A DNA stretch of 64,000 nucleotides from JBHHZI01 sp046757965 (GTDB lineage: Bacteria > Acidobacteriota > Polarisedimenticolia > SMYD01): positions 1 through 64,000 of the forward strand of contig JBHHZI010000003.1 of the NCBI GenBank assembly GCA_046757965.1, given 5' to 3'. The notes beneath the pieces were generated by a model. The model was not told the origin of the DNA and made no database searches. It saw nothing but the letters and a program-made list of their open reading frames with translations. A program made the position numbers and the translations under genes. This document shows, in pieces, positions 49,262 through 58,382 of this stretch. Within the stretch, counting starts at the first letter, position 1. Every line of letters begins with the position of its first letter.

Positions 49262-49767
49262 TCCGGGCATTCCTCGCCGAGGTGGCCTCGAACCAGGACC
49301 CGGCCGGGGTGGTCCGGCATCACGGCGGCCCGGATCCGGTACTCCTCCTCGTTCATCTCCCCCGCGTCGGTTTCATGGTCCATGCCCCGCAGGTGCAGAA
49401 AGCCGTGAATGAGAAGGTACCGGAACTCCGTCGCAACTGCATGGTGCCGCTGGGCGGCCTGCCGGGCCACCTTGCCGGTGGCCAGGATCATGTCGCCGCT
49501 GGCCCGGGCGGTCCGCGGCCCGCCTTCGAGAGGAAACGTGAGGACGTCGGTGACCCGATCCCGTCCGCGGTATGTCCTGTTCAGCTGCCGCACCTCCCGG
49601 TCGGCAGCCAGGACGACGGTGATCTCCCCGCGATCCACGCCGGCCGCCGCCGCGACATCGGCAAGAAACGACTCGAAGTAGTCGGTCCGGGCCGACTCCG
49701 CGTCCGCACGCTGCAGGATGGTGATCTCGAGCCCGGAGCCCGGAGGGTCGGCGTCTTCTTCAGCCAT
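49258..49767 (-). CDS. ybeY: Endoribonuclease YbeY
   Basis: A 169-residue zinc enzyme of rRNA maturation and ribosome quality control. The zinc motif HGFLHLRGMDHE has all three His ligands at the family spacing, and TDVLTFPLEGG is also typical. ATG 49767 lies inside the 3' end of phoH (8-nt overlap), and its stop overlaps the corC start. Confidence 0.93.
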   Translation of the reverse strand: MAEEDADPPGSGLEITILQRADAESARTDYFESFLADVAAAAGVDRGEITVVLAADREVRQLNRTYRGRDRVTDVLTFPLEGGPRTARASGDMILATGKVARQAAQRHHAVATEFRYLLIHGFLHLRGMDHETDAGEMNEEEYRIRAAVMPDHPGRVLVRGHLGEECPE

Positions 49768-50797
49768 GGTCCTGGTCCGGGCCGGCGCCGTTTCGGCCAC
49801 CTGCAGCCCGGTGGCGCGCCGGCCCCGTCTGATGACGCTCGTAGGCCCCGATGATCTCCCGCACCAGGGGGTGCCGGACGACGTCGTCGCGATCGAAGTA
49901 GATGAATGTGATCTCCTTGATTCTCCGCAAGATCTCCTGGACCTCGACCAGCCCCGAGACCTTTCCGGGCGGTAGATCGATCTGGGTGATGTCGCCGGTG
50001 ACCGCGGTCCGCGTGCCAAACCCGATACGCGTCAGGAGCATCTTCATCTGCTCACTGGTGCAGTTCTGCGCCTCGTCGAGGATGACGAACGCCTGATTCA
50101 GCGTCCGGCCGCGCATGAAGGCCAGCGGCGCGATCTCGATGACGCCCTTGGACATGTAGGTCTGCGCCTGCTCGCGATCGACCAGACTGTAGAGAGAATC
50201 ATACAGCGGCCGCAGGTACGGATTGACCTTCTCGGCCAGATCCCCCGGCAAGAATCCCAGCTTCTCGCCGGCTTCCACCGCCGGCCGGGCCAGCACGATC
50301 CGGTCGACCTTGCCCTCCGAGAGGAATTCCAGCGCCATGGCCATGGCGAGAAAGGTCTTCCCGGTGCCGGCCGGTCCAATGCCGAAGACCATGTCCCCGG
50401 ACCGGATCGAGCGGATGTAATCCGCCTGGTGCACGCTCTGTGGCGACACGCTGCGGCCCCCGGCCACATGGATGCGGTTGGTGACCAGGTAGTCTTCCAG
50501 CGACGCATCGTGGTCCTGTCGGATCAGGCGAGCGGCGGAGAGCACATCTGCCTTGCGCACGGTGTGCCCGCCCCGGACCAGCTCGCCCAGCTGGCTGAGG
50601 AGCGAGGCCACCAGGCGTTCGCCTTCCGCCGACCCGTCCACGGTGAACTCGCCACCGCGTACCGACAGATGCACATCGAAGGTCTTCTCGAGATGGCGCA
50701 GGTTCTCGTCGTAGGCGCCAAGCAGGGTATCCACTCCGTGATCCGGGAGAGTCAGCTTGCGCATCAGCTCGACGACCGGCCGCGCCGGAGATGGCAT
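49760..50797 (-). CDS. phoH: PhoH family ATPase
   Basis: A 345-residue P-loop ATPase of the PhoH/PhoL type, associated with YbeY in RNA metabolism. Walker A GPAGTGKTFLAMAMA and Walker B VILDEAQNCTSEQMK are present, with an N-terminal KH-like segment. It begins the phoH-ybeY-corC-era-trmB operon, with a separate promoter after aspS. Confidence 0.94.
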   Translation of the reverse strand: MPSPARPVVELMRKLTLPDHGVDTLLGAYDENLRHLEKTFDVHLSVRGGEFTVDGSAEGERLVASLLSQLGELVRGGHTVRKADVLSAARLIRQDHDASLEDYLVTNRIHVAGGRSVSPQSVHQADYIRSIRSGDMVFGIGPAGTGKTFLAMAMALEFLSEGKVDRIVLARPAVEAGEKLGFLPGDLAEKVNPYLRPLYDSLYSLVDREQAQTYMSKGVIEIAPLAFMRGRTLNQAFVILDEAQNCTSEQMKMLLTRIGFGTRTAVTGDITQIDLPPGKVSGLVEVQEILRRIKEITFIYFDRDDVVRHPLVREIIGAYERHQTGPARHRAAGGRNGAGPDQDHG

Positions 50798-50889
50798 GCG
50801 CGACCGAGGGTATGACCAGATGGAAGTGGGAGAATCGTCGCCGGCCGGTTCGCCTGGGCGGCAGCCCGCGTTGGAAGTCGAATCACACT

Positions 50890-50927
50890 AACAAGTTACA
50901 TCTCAGACGGGATCGTGTCAACTTGTT
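50890..50927. repeat. Inverted repeat enclosing the phoH promoter
   Basis: AACAAGTT (50890-50897) and AACTTGTT (50920-50927) are perfect eight-base inverted repeats 22 bp apart. One arm covers the -10 and the other the -35, so a dimeric repressor could block both. Confidence 0.5.
50893..50921 (-). promoter_or_regulatory. phoH operon promoter
   Basis: On the minus strand TTGACA (50921-50916, perfect), 17-nt spacer, TAACTT (50898-50893). The predicted start near 50886 leaves about 89 nt of leader. It lies directly after the aspS stop. Confidence 0.52.
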
Positions 50928-52778
50928 TCACGTCTTCCGGGCCGGAACCGGACTGTCCTCCTCATCGGGCCCGGTGGGTCGCGGATCCTCCGGCGGGACG
51001 ATGCGGATGTGCAGCGTCTGTGCCTGCTGGGCATCGATGGGAGACGGAGACCCGGTCATCAGATCCGAGGCGCTGGTCGTCTTCGGGAACGCGATGACGT
51101 CGCGGATCGAGGCGCAACGGCTCAGCAGCGCGATGATACGGTCAACCCCCAGCGCGATGCCCCCGTGGGGCGGCGCCCCGAACGAGAGCGCCTGCCTCAG
51201 GAAGTCGAACTTGGCCCGCGCCTCCTGGTCCGAGATGCCCAGCGTCGCGAACACGCGGTCCTGGACCTCCCGCTGATGAATCCGGATCGAGCCACCGCCG
51301 ATCTCCGCCCCGTTGACGACCAGATCGTAGGCCCTCGCCCGGACCTCGCGGGGCGAGGCTTCCAGCTTGTCCAGATCCGCCTCCTGCGGGGCGGTGAACG
51401 GATGATGCCGGGCATAGAACCGGCCGTCCTCGGCATGCCACTCGAAGAGAGGAAAATCGGTGACCCAGACGATCTTGTGCTCCGTTTCCTGCTCCGGACC
51501 GGGAACCAGTCCCAGCCTGTTGCCAAGCCACAGACGCAGGCTGCCGAGAGCGGTGGCGGCCGTCTCGGCCTCAGCCGCCACGAACAGGGCTACATCACCG
51601 ATCCCGGCGCCAACGGCAGCCGCCGCCGCTCGAGCAGCGTCTTCGCCGAGAAACCGGGCGATGGGAGACGTGACGCCCGTATCGTCGATCTTGATCCAGG
51701 CCAGCCCGCGCGCACCCCATTCCCTGGCGCGCTCGGCGAGCGCATCGATCTGGCTGCGCGGTACCGCCGCGCCGCCCGGCCACGCCACACCACGCACTAC
51801 GCCCCCCGCCTCGATCACCTTGTCAAAGACACGGAACCCCTTGCCGGACACCACGTCCGAGACATCCCCGATCTCCAGGCCGAAGCGAAGGTCCGGTCGG
51901 TCCGTGCCGAAACGGGCCATGGCTTCATCCCAGGTCATGCGCGCGAACGGGGTCGCGATCCGGTAGCCGGCGGCCTCGAACATCTTCGAGATCACGCCCT
52001 CCACGAGATCCTGGATGTCCCGCTCGTCGACGAAGGACGCCTCGATATCGATCTGCGTGAACTCCGCCTGGCGATCTGCGCGCATGTCCTCGTCGCGAAA
52101 GCAGCGGGCCACCTGGAAGTAGCGATCGAACCCGGAGACCATCAAGATCTGCTTGAAGATCTGCGGAGACTGGGGAAGGGCATAGAAACATCCCGGGTGA
52201 ACCCGAGACGGGACCAGGTAGTCCCGCGCTCCCTCGGGCGTCGGCTTGGTGAGCACCGGCGTCTCGATCTCCAGAAACCCTTTCTCCGACAGGAACTCAC
52301 GGGTGGCCAGGAGTGCGCGATGACGCAGGCTGAAGATCTCCTGATAGCGCGGCCGGCGCAGGTCCAGGAACCGGTAGCGAAGGCGAAGGTCTTCCGCCGC
52401 CGTGCTGTCCTCGTTGACCGAGAAAGGCAGCACGTCGGCTCGATTGAGAATCCTCACGACCGCCGCCCGGACCTCGATCTCGCCGGTCGGCAGATTCTCA
52501 TTGATGTTCTCCTGGCCCCGGCGGGCCACCGTTCCCTCCACCGCAAGGACAAACTCGCCGCGCACGGTCTCACCTGTGGCGTGGGCGTCGGGAGCCTCCT
52601 CCGCGTCGAACACCACCTGGACCGTGCCACTCCGGTCACGCAGATCGATGAAGATCAGGTGGCCATGATCCCGCCGCCGATGAACCCATCCGGCCAGACG
52701 GACGACCTGCCCCGTGTCCGCGGCGCGCAGTGTGCCACAGACCGTGGTCCGGTACGCGGTGCTATCGACTGCCGGCAT
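50928..52778 (-). CDS. aspS: Aspartyl-tRNA synthetase
   Basis: A 616-residue bacterial-type AspRS with N-terminal OB fold, class II core, central GAD insertion (about 285-400) and motif 3 GGIALGVDRIIALLSR. The anticodon-domain loop reads RRRDHG, with His at 38 where discriminating enzymes usually have Leu. This hints at a non-discriminating enzyme that also makes Asp-tRNA-Asn. ATG 52778 has GAGGAG seven bases upstream. The hisS stop lies 17 nt inside its start. Confidence 0.94.
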   Translation of the reverse strand: MPAVDSTAYRTTVCGTLRAADTGQVVRLAGWVHRRRDHGHLIFIDLRDRSGTVQVVFDAEEAPDAHATGETVRGEFVLAVEGTVARRGQENINENLPTGEIEVRAAVVRILNRADVLPFSVNEDSTAAEDLRLRYRFLDLRRPRYQEIFSLRHRALLATREFLSEKGFLEIETPVLTKPTPEGARDYLVPSRVHPGCFYALPQSPQIFKQILMVSGFDRYFQVARCFRDEDMRADRQAEFTQIDIEASFVDERDIQDLVEGVISKMFEAAGYRIATPFARMTWDEAMARFGTDRPDLRFGLEIGDVSDVVSGKGFRVFDKVIEAGGVVRGVAWPGGAAVPRSQIDALAERAREWGARGLAWIKIDDTGVTSPIARFLGEDAARAAAAAVGAGIGDVALFVAAEAETAATALGSLRLWLGNRLGLVPGPEQETEHKIVWVTDFPLFEWHAEDGRFYARHHPFTAPQEADLDKLEASPREVRARAYDLVVNGAEIGGGSIRIHQREVQDRVFATLGISDQEARAKFDFLRQALSFGAPPHGGIALGVDRIIALLSRCASIRDVIAFPKTTSASDLMTGSPSPIDAQQAQTLHIRIVPPEDPRPTGPDEEDSPVPARKT

Positions 52779-54018
52779 GTCTGATCTCCTCGACGAGTTC
52801 GGCCAGCGCGTCGAGAGCGAACTCCGCTTCCACGCCGTCCTCGAGCCGCCGGAGTGTGGCGCGGCCGGCACTCAATTCATTCTCCCCGATCACCAGGGTG
52901 TGACGCGCCCCGGATCGGGCGGCGGCGCGCATCTGTGCCTTCACCGACCGCTGCGTCACGTCCAGGGCGGCGATCAGACCGGCATGACGGAGCCGCGTGG
53001 CCAGCTGGCGGGCGCGCCGCATCGCCTCGGACCCGACCACGACCAGGTGAATGTCGGCCACCGGGCTCTTGCCGGCCTCCTCCGGGAGGATCATCACCAG
53101 GCGATCCAATCCGAGGGCGAAGCCGAACCCCGGCACGTCCGGCCCACCGAGCTGGGACACCAGCCCGTCGTACCGTCCGCCGCCGACCAGCGCATTCTGC
53201 GCACCCAGACCGGACGCCGTGACCTCGAACGCCGTGCGGACGTAGTAATCGAGACCCCGGACGAGCCGGGGAGCCAGATCGAACTCCACTCCCAGGGATG
53301 CCAACCCGTCCCGCACCGCCGCGAAATGCTCGCCACAGGCATCACAGAGGTGTTCGACCAGAACCGGCAGGCCGGCCGCACGATCGACATCCACCTTGCA
53401 GTCGAGGACACGCAGCACATTGGTCTCGAACCGCCTCTGGCAGTCCTTGCAGTACGATCCGATCTGTGGATCCAGGACCTGACGAAGGAGATCGGTGTAT
53501 GGAGGACGACAGGCCCGACAGCCGACGGAGTTCAGATGCAGGCGCATACCCGAAACACCGAGAGCGGTCAGATAGTGGAGGACCATCTCGATGGTCTCCA
53601 CATCCACCACCGGAGAATCGGCGCCGAGAACCTCTGCCCCGATCTGGAAGAATTGCCGGAACCGCCCCTTCTGCTTGCGCTCGTAGCGGAACATCGGCCC
53701 GGTGTAGTACCAGCGAGTCAGATCCTCGCTCCGGTGAATGCGCCGCTGGACGAACGCCCTGACCGCCGGCGCCGTTCCTTCGGGACGGAGAGTGAGCGAG
53801 CGACCACCCCTGTCGGTGAACGTGTACATCTCCTTCGAGACGATGTCGGTCTGCTCGCCCACCGAGCGCGCGAACAGCTCCGTGAACTCGAAGATCGGCG
53901 TCCGGATCTCCCGAAAACCGTAGCAACGGAACAGTGACCGCGCCGTGTCCTCGCAGGTCTGCCACGGCCCGATCTCGTCGGGCAACAGGTCTCTGGTGGC
54001 CTCGACGGTGCGGTACAA
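52762..54018 (-). CDS. hisS: Histidyl-tRNA synthetase
   Basis: A 418-residue class II synthetase. It begins LYRTVEATRDLLPDE, followed by motif 2 (PMFRYERKQKGRFRQF) and the histidine loops GLDYYVRTAFEV and GGGRYDGL. Cysteine pairs CRAC, CKDC and CDAC indicate the zinc-carrying insertion seen in some bacterial HisRS. The frame is open to 54120, but homology and a GGGGAGGAG site point to TTG 54018 as the start. Its 3' end overlaps aspS by 17 nt. Confidence 0.92.
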   Translation of the reverse strand: MYRTVEATRDLLPDEIGPWQTCEDTARSLFRCYGFREIRTPIFEFTELFARSVGEQTDIVSKEMYTFTDRGGRSLTLRPEGTAPAVRAFVQRRIHRSEDLTRWYYTGPMFRYERKQKGRFRQFFQIGAEVLGADSPVVDVETIEMVLHYLTALGVSGMRLHLNSVGCRACRPPYTDLLRQVLDPQIGSYCKDCQRRFETNVLRVLDCKVDVDRAAGLPVLVEHLCDACGEHFAAVRDGLASLGVEFDLAPRLVRGLDYYVRTAFEVTASGLGAQNALVGGGRYDGLVSQLGGPDVPGFGFALGLDRLVMILPEEAGKSPVADIHLVVVGSEAMRRARQLATRLRHAGLIAALDVTQRSVKAQMRAAARSGARHTLVIGENELSAGRATLRRLEDGVEAEFALDALAELVEEIRHAGSR

Positions 54019-54107
54019 GACTCCTCCCCGGTGCACTGGTCCGCCAGGGCGGGCAGCGTAACACAGGCCCTCGGACCCGGCAATTCGCATGTTATGCTTC
54101 CGCCTCC

Positions 54108-55337
54108 ATGCGTGTCGCACCCCTCAGAGACCGGACCCGCGCGTCGTTGGTGGCAGTTGTCGCCGTGCTGGCCACGAACCTGGTCGCAGGAGTCGGCGGC
54201 CCGGTGCCGTTCGCGCAGGTGCGCCCCCTGGTGCTGGAGGATCCATCTCACGCGGTCCCGCCGGAACCACCACCCAGGTTACCGCCCCGACGGGCGACCC
54301 TCTCCCGGCAGTGGGAGATCGAGGCCGGCGGCCAGATCGTCGACGGATTCCTGGGCGGACCCGGCGGAGTTGTCTTCGCCACGCACGACGGCACCGTGCG
54401 GCTGTCGTCACCCGACTCCGGTCAGGCGATCTGGGTGCGCCGGCTCGCAGCGCCGGTGGAGTTCGCCCCGGCCGGCATCAACCGGCGAGTGTACATCGTC
54501 GCCGGGCACCAGCTCTTCGCCCTGGCAGCAGAAACCGGTGAGCTCGTGTGGACCACGGAACTCCCTGGTGAGCCGGCGTGGGCGCCGGTTGCCGACAATC
54601 AGCGCGTCGTCGTGTCGCTGACCTCCGGGGAGATCGTCATCATCGATGCAGGAGCCGGCATCCCTCGCGGGACGGCCTCGCCGGGCTGCCTCGCCTCGGC
54701 ACCCCCGCGGATTCAACGCAACCGGATCGCCATCGCCTGCCGGGAAGGTGCCGTTCTTCTTCTTGACCCGGACAGTGGAGAGACGGTCTGGCGCCGGAAG
54801 ACCCGGGCTGCGGTGCGGACGGCCCCGTTCATCGGCAAGAAATCGGTCCTCGTCGCCGACGACAGCCGGCGGCTGCTGGCGCTGGGTCTGAGACATGGCC
54901 GGCCGCGATACGCCGCGCACCTCGCCGCCCGTCCCGGGCCCTTTCTCATCGTCCGGCAGGGCACGGTTCTCGTCGGCGCGTTCGACAACATGCTCTATGC
55001 GTTCAGGGGGGCCGGGGGTCACATGCTGTGGAGCGCCGATATCGGAGCCCGCCCCGCCTCCCCGCCGGCGGTACGCGGCGATATGGTCGTCAGCATCCCG
55101 ATGCTGTCCACCTCGATCGTGGTCGTCGATCTTCGCGACGGAGCCGTCATCGGTGACGAGCCACTGGCCGACCCGGACCGTCATTCCGCCGGAGGACCGG
55201 TGTTCGCCGGCCGGATCCTGGTGGTTGCCAGCCGGCCGGTCGGCGGCGGGCCGGGATGGCTGACCGGCTATACCGTCGAGGTCGAGGAAGTCGCCCGCGG
55301 TGTGGCGTCCGCCGCAGCGCGCGGTCCGTCGCGGTGA
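54108..55337 (+). CDS. PQQ-like beta-propeller protein
   Basis: A 409-residue exported protein: signal segment (SLVAVVAVLATNLVAG), then about six to seven blades with recurrent GxLVW/GETVW strands (FALAAETGELVWTT, LLDPDSGETVWRR, MLYAFRGAGGHMLWS). This is the PQQ_2/BamB-like repeat. It lacks any sign of PQQ catalysis, so a binding or scaffold role is likely. Its ATG lies only about 10 nt after a TATGCT box, so the leader is tiny. Confidence 0.78.
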   Translation: MRVAPLRDRTRASLVAVVAVLATNLVAGVGGPVPFAQVRPLVLEDPSHAVPPEPPPRLPPRRATLSRQWEIEAGGQIVDGFLGGPGGVVFATHDGTVRLSSPDSGQAIWVRRLAAPVEFAPAGINRRVYIVAGHQLFALAAETGELVWTTELPGEPAWAPVADNQRVVVSLTSGEIVIIDAGAGIPRGTASPGCLASAPPRIQRNRIAIACREGAVLLLDPDSGETVWRRKTRAAVRTAPFIGKKSVLVADDSRRLLALGLRHGRPRYAAHLAARPGPFLIVRQGTVLVGAFDNMLYAFRGAGGHMLWSADIGARPASPPAVRGDMVVSIPMLSTSIVVVDLRDGAVIGDEPLADPDRHSAGGPVFAGRILVVASRPVGGGPGWLTGYTVEVEEVARGVASAAARGPSR

Positions 55338-55347
55338 CCCGCCGGAT

Positions 55348-56004
55348 CTAGTTCCCGGGCTGCTCCGGGTCCACAGATTCGGCCGACGCGTCCGGTCTTT
55401 CCCAGCGGCGCCGCAGCAACCGCCGCACCGGTGCGGGCAGCGGGATCATCCTGTTGACCCGGGCCTTGTACTCGAGGTAGTCGGCGCCGAACCGATGTTC
55501 GAGCTCCACCTCCTCGACCTCGACGATGACATAGAGGGCGAAGAGATTCAGCGCGGGACAGAGACCGAAGAGAGCAATCGGCGACGCGAACAGGAACGCC
55601 AGGCCGTAGTAGTACAGGAGATAGCCGAACACCATGGGGTTGCGGCAGTAAGCGAACGGGCCGGCCACCAGCAACCTCTTCGGCGGGACCTTGAACGCCG
55701 GCGTGCCACCGGAGAGGCGTAACTGATCCGTGGCGGTCCAGATGACGAACAACTGCCCCACCGCGAGCAGCGGCAAGAACAGAGCCAGGCGCACCCCGAT
55801 CTGCACGTCGAAGCGCAGATGGAGAAGCTGATCGATGCCGACGAAGTGCTCGACGCCCAGGCTCGCCAGCAGGATGCTGCCCGGCAGCAATACCTCGAAG
55901 AGGATGAACCCCCACGCCGTCGCGAACGACTTCGTGGCACGCCCGTACTCTTTTTGCGCCGATCTGAGGATCAGCTCAACGAGCCAGTTCATGGCCTGCC
56001 TCAC
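55348..56004 (-). CDS. Isoprenylcysteine carboxyl methyltransferase-like membrane protein
   Basis: A 218-residue protein with four or five membrane helices. AGPFAYCRNPMVFGYLL and ELEHRFGADYLEYKARVNRMIP form the SAM-binding C-terminal motif shared by ICMT, PEMT and NnrU-like enzymes. It probably methylates a lipid or small membrane substrate. It is convergent with the propeller gene and divergent from the CPBP gene. Confidence 0.76.
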   Translation of the reverse strand: MRQAMNWLVELILRSAQKEYGRATKSFATAWGFILFEVLLPGSILLASLGVEHFVGIDQLLHLRFDVQIGVRLALFLPLLAVGQLFVIWTATDQLRLSGGTPAFKVPPKRLLVAGPFAYCRNPMVFGYLLYYYGLAFLFASPIALFGLCPALNLFALYVIVEVEEVELEHRFGADYLEYKARVNRMIPLPAPVRRLLRRRWERPDASAESVDPEQPGN

Positions 56005-56064
56005 GACGAAACGGGGAACAACCCAGGCAGAGTTCTCACGCTATCACAGAGGGCGTCGCGCCGC

Positions 56065-56093
56065 TCGCCAGGAGCGGACTGCCCCCCTATATT
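56065..56093 (+). promoter_or_regulatory. Promoter of the CPBP gene, apparently leaderless
   Basis: TCGCCA (56065-56070), 17-nt spacer, TATATT (56088-56093). The transcript start would coincide with the ATG at 56100, and no ribosome site is present. Confidence 0.48.
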
Positions 56094-56099
56094 GAACAG

Positions 56100-57167
56100 A
56101 TGACAATCTCGCGCGTGCTGGCCTGGATCTTGCTGTGTCTGACTCTGGTCGGGTCGAGCCTCGTTCGCCAGCTCCACGTGTTCATTCCCGAATGGGCTCC
56201 CCTGCCCTGGCCCATCCGGAGCCCGCTGTACATCTTTCTCGTCCTGCTGTTCCTCATCGTGGCGTTCGGATCCGGGCGGGCGAGCCCCGTCGCATCCACG
56301 CCCCGACCTGGCCGGGTTCCCCTCGCCTGGCTGGCACCGCTGCTGCTGGCGCTGGTCTACGAGAAGGTGCTGTCCATCACGCTGTACGAGGCCCTGCTGG
56401 ACCACACCATCCGGGTCTCCTGGATGCGGGACCATCTCGATGCGTGGATTCACCTCGTCATCGGCACCGGCATGACGCTGGCCGTCCTGCTGCTGGTGCC
56501 TATCCTGCGCCACGTCTCCATCTCCGACTTCACCATGCCCGCCCGGCTGCGGGCCGGATTCTACCTCCAGATGGTCGCTCTCATCGCGACCTACGCGTTT
56601 CTTGCCGGCCTGACAGCGCTGGTCGGCGGAAGAGAAAACCATGTAACCCTGCTGTTCACCACCGGTGTGCCGGTCGTGCTCCTGGCCCTCGGACAGGGCC
56701 TGCGGGCCATGTCCGAGGAGTTCTACTACCGGGGACTGCTGCAGCGCGAACTGAACGGTCTCATGCATGCCCTCGGCGTTCGCTCCAGGCGAAACGGACA
56801 GGCGCTGGCCGTCGCGATGATTTCGTTCGGCTTCGGCATCGAGCATTTTCGCTTCGGTGCTCCGCTGAGCGAGTCGTACAAGGGATTCGCCTACGCCATG
56901 GCGGTCGGATTCCTGTTCGGCTACCTGCTCATCCTGACCGGCAACGTGTTCTTCTGCGGACTGGTGCACGCCACGAACAACTTCGTCAGCGCCGGGGTGA
57001 TGCCCCGACTCGGCACGGCCGACCAGGTCATCGTCCTCTCCCCTGATACCTTCCTGTACGTGTACCTGGTGGCGGTGTTCGTCCTGGTGTTCATGTTCGC
57101 CGCGATCCCCCGCGGAAACCTGCGCCGGGTGTTCTTTCCCGATACCGATCCACCCATGCACGCCTGA
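56100..57167 (+). CDS. CPBP (Abi) family intramembrane metalloprotease
   Basis: A 355-residue membrane protein with about eight helices. The catalytic motif EExxxR is seen in MSEEFYYRGLLQREL. A second motif FGFGIEHFRFG and a third near LVHATNNF supply the remaining ligands. Relatives process prenylated CAAX proteins or bacteriocins. Its neighbour encodes an ICMT-like methyltransferase; together they echo the Rce1/Icmt pair, though no CAAX substrate is known here. Confidence 0.82.
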   Translation: MTISRVLAWILLCLTLVGSSLVRQLHVFIPEWAPLPWPIRSPLYIFLVLLFLIVAFGSGRASPVASTPRPGRVPLAWLAPLLLALVYEKVLSITLYEALLDHTIRVSWMRDHLDAWIHLVIGTGMTLAVLLLVPILRHVSISDFTMPARLRAGFYLQMVALIATYAFLAGLTALVGGRENHVTLLFTTGVPVVLLALGQGLRAMSEEFYYRGLLQRELNGLMHALGVRSRRNGQALAVAMISFGFGIEHFRFGAPLSESYKGFAYAMAVGFLFGYLLILTGNVFFCGLVHATNNFVSAGVMPRLGTADQVIVLSPDTFLYVYLVAVFVLVFMFAAIPRGNLRRVFFPDTDPPMHA

Positions 57168-57181
57168 CCGCCGCGCCGCCG

Positions 57182-58171
57182 TCAGGGAATCAGGTCGCCC
57201 ACCGGGTCGCCGATGGCGCGCAACCGTTCGATCTGATTCGGGCCGACGGTGAACGAGACGACCATCCCGTCCCGGTCGGCCTCCGCGACGATCTGACGCA
57301 GGAGTTCGTAGAGGTCCGGGTCTCGCGCCTGCGAGACGCCCATCTGCCCCAGCGCCAGCAACCCCTTGGCCGCATCCGCCAGTAATCGCGCGCTGTCATC
57401 GTCGGCGGTCAGGGCCCGCAACTCGAAGAAGATGTCCTTGCCGATGTCGACCGAGAACCCGATTGCCTTGATCGAGTGTATGGCGGGATTATCCTTCAAT
57501 GCCCCGAGAACCTCCAGGTTGCCTCCACTCGCCTCGCCGGCACGCAGCGCCGCCTCGACGACGCCGCGGGCATCGATCAGCCCCCAGATCGGCCGGCGAA
57601 TCTCGGTGCGGCTGCGCGCGGCCACCAGCTCCGGGGATTCCTTCGAGCGATCGACCACCATCTCCACCGCATCCGCCGTGCCGAAGGACAGCTCCCCGTC
57701 GCCGAGAAACGACATGACGAGTTCGACGTCCGCGGTCTGGATCACCGGCATGATCACATGGCCACCGACCTCCCGGGCCACCGGTGCGTAGGCCTTCTCC
57801 AGGCGACGCATGGTCTGGTCGGGAAAATCCGCACCGACCACACCGGCAAACGACTGGGGTCGGGTCTCATCGGCGAAGGAATACAGCGTGAAGGAACGGA
57901 TCGATCCAGACATGTCAGCCAGGCCGGTCGCGGCCAGAAACATCTGCAGCTTCTCGTCGCTGCGGGCCAGCATCCCGACATGCTCGGCAGCCTCCTGGTA
58001 GAGATCCGAGTCGCGCAGGCGATCGAGATCCATGTGCAGCACCAGCTTCACACCCTCGGGAAGCGGCAGAGGATCACCCGCGGCCGGAGTCTCCGCCGGG
58101 TGCAGGAGGAGTGGCGCGAGCACGATTCCCAGGACGGCCCGATGCCATTTCGACCCGCTCTCACGCCCCAT
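57182..58171 (-). CDS. Secreted protein of unknown function
   Basis: A 329-residue protein with a signal peptide (VLGIVLAPLLLH, cleavage near TPAAG). I do not recognise it. After the leader comes VKLVLHMDLDRLRDSDLYQEA, a pattern seen in DUF3352-like and other periplasmic proteins of this phylum that fold into repeated alpha/beta units. There are no cysteines, so no disulfides or haem. The stop is 14 bp from the convergent CPBP gene. ATG 58171 is supported by the signal peptide only. Confidence 0.55.
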   Translation of the reverse strand: MGRESGSKWHRAVLGIVLAPLLLHPAETPAAGDPLPLPEGVKLVLHMDLDRLRDSDLYQEAAEHVGMLARSDEKLQMFLAATGLADMSGSIRSFTLYSFADETRPQSFAGVVGADFPDQTMRRLEKAYAPVAREVGGHVIMPVIQTADVELVMSFLGDGELSFGTADAVEMVVDRSKESPELVAARSRTEIRRPIWGLIDARGVVEAALRAGEASGGNLEVLGALKDNPAIHSIKAIGFSVDIGKDIFFELRALTADDDSARLLADAAKGLLALGQMGVSQARDPDLYELLRQIVAEADRDGMVVSFTVGPNQIERLRAIGDPVGDLIP

Positions 58172-58321
58172 GCTGCCTCCAGGCGCCTCACCCGACGCCC
58201 CTCGCGGCGACCGATCGCCGCGAGGCCGAGACTATCGACTCGTCCGCCCCGTCGCAAGCGAAGCGCACGTCATCAGATACGTGGGAAGCGCCCCTCGGGT
58301 TCATCGGAGCCGGCCCAGACG

Positions 58322-58354
58322 GAAAGGGCCGGACCGCAGCGGCCCGGCCCTTTC
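58322..58354 (-). terminator. Hairpin at the end of the sigma-54 operon
   Basis: GAAAGGGCCGG (58322-58332) pairs perfectly with CCGGCCCTTTC (58344-58354), an 11-bp stem with an 11-nt loop, 29 nt after the last gene of the small operon. There is no following T-run, so it may be a 3' stabiliser or weak terminator. The rest of the 211-bp gap shows nothing. Confidence 0.5.
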
Positions 58355-58382
58355 GGCCCTGAGTCGAGGAGGTGGAGCGCGA

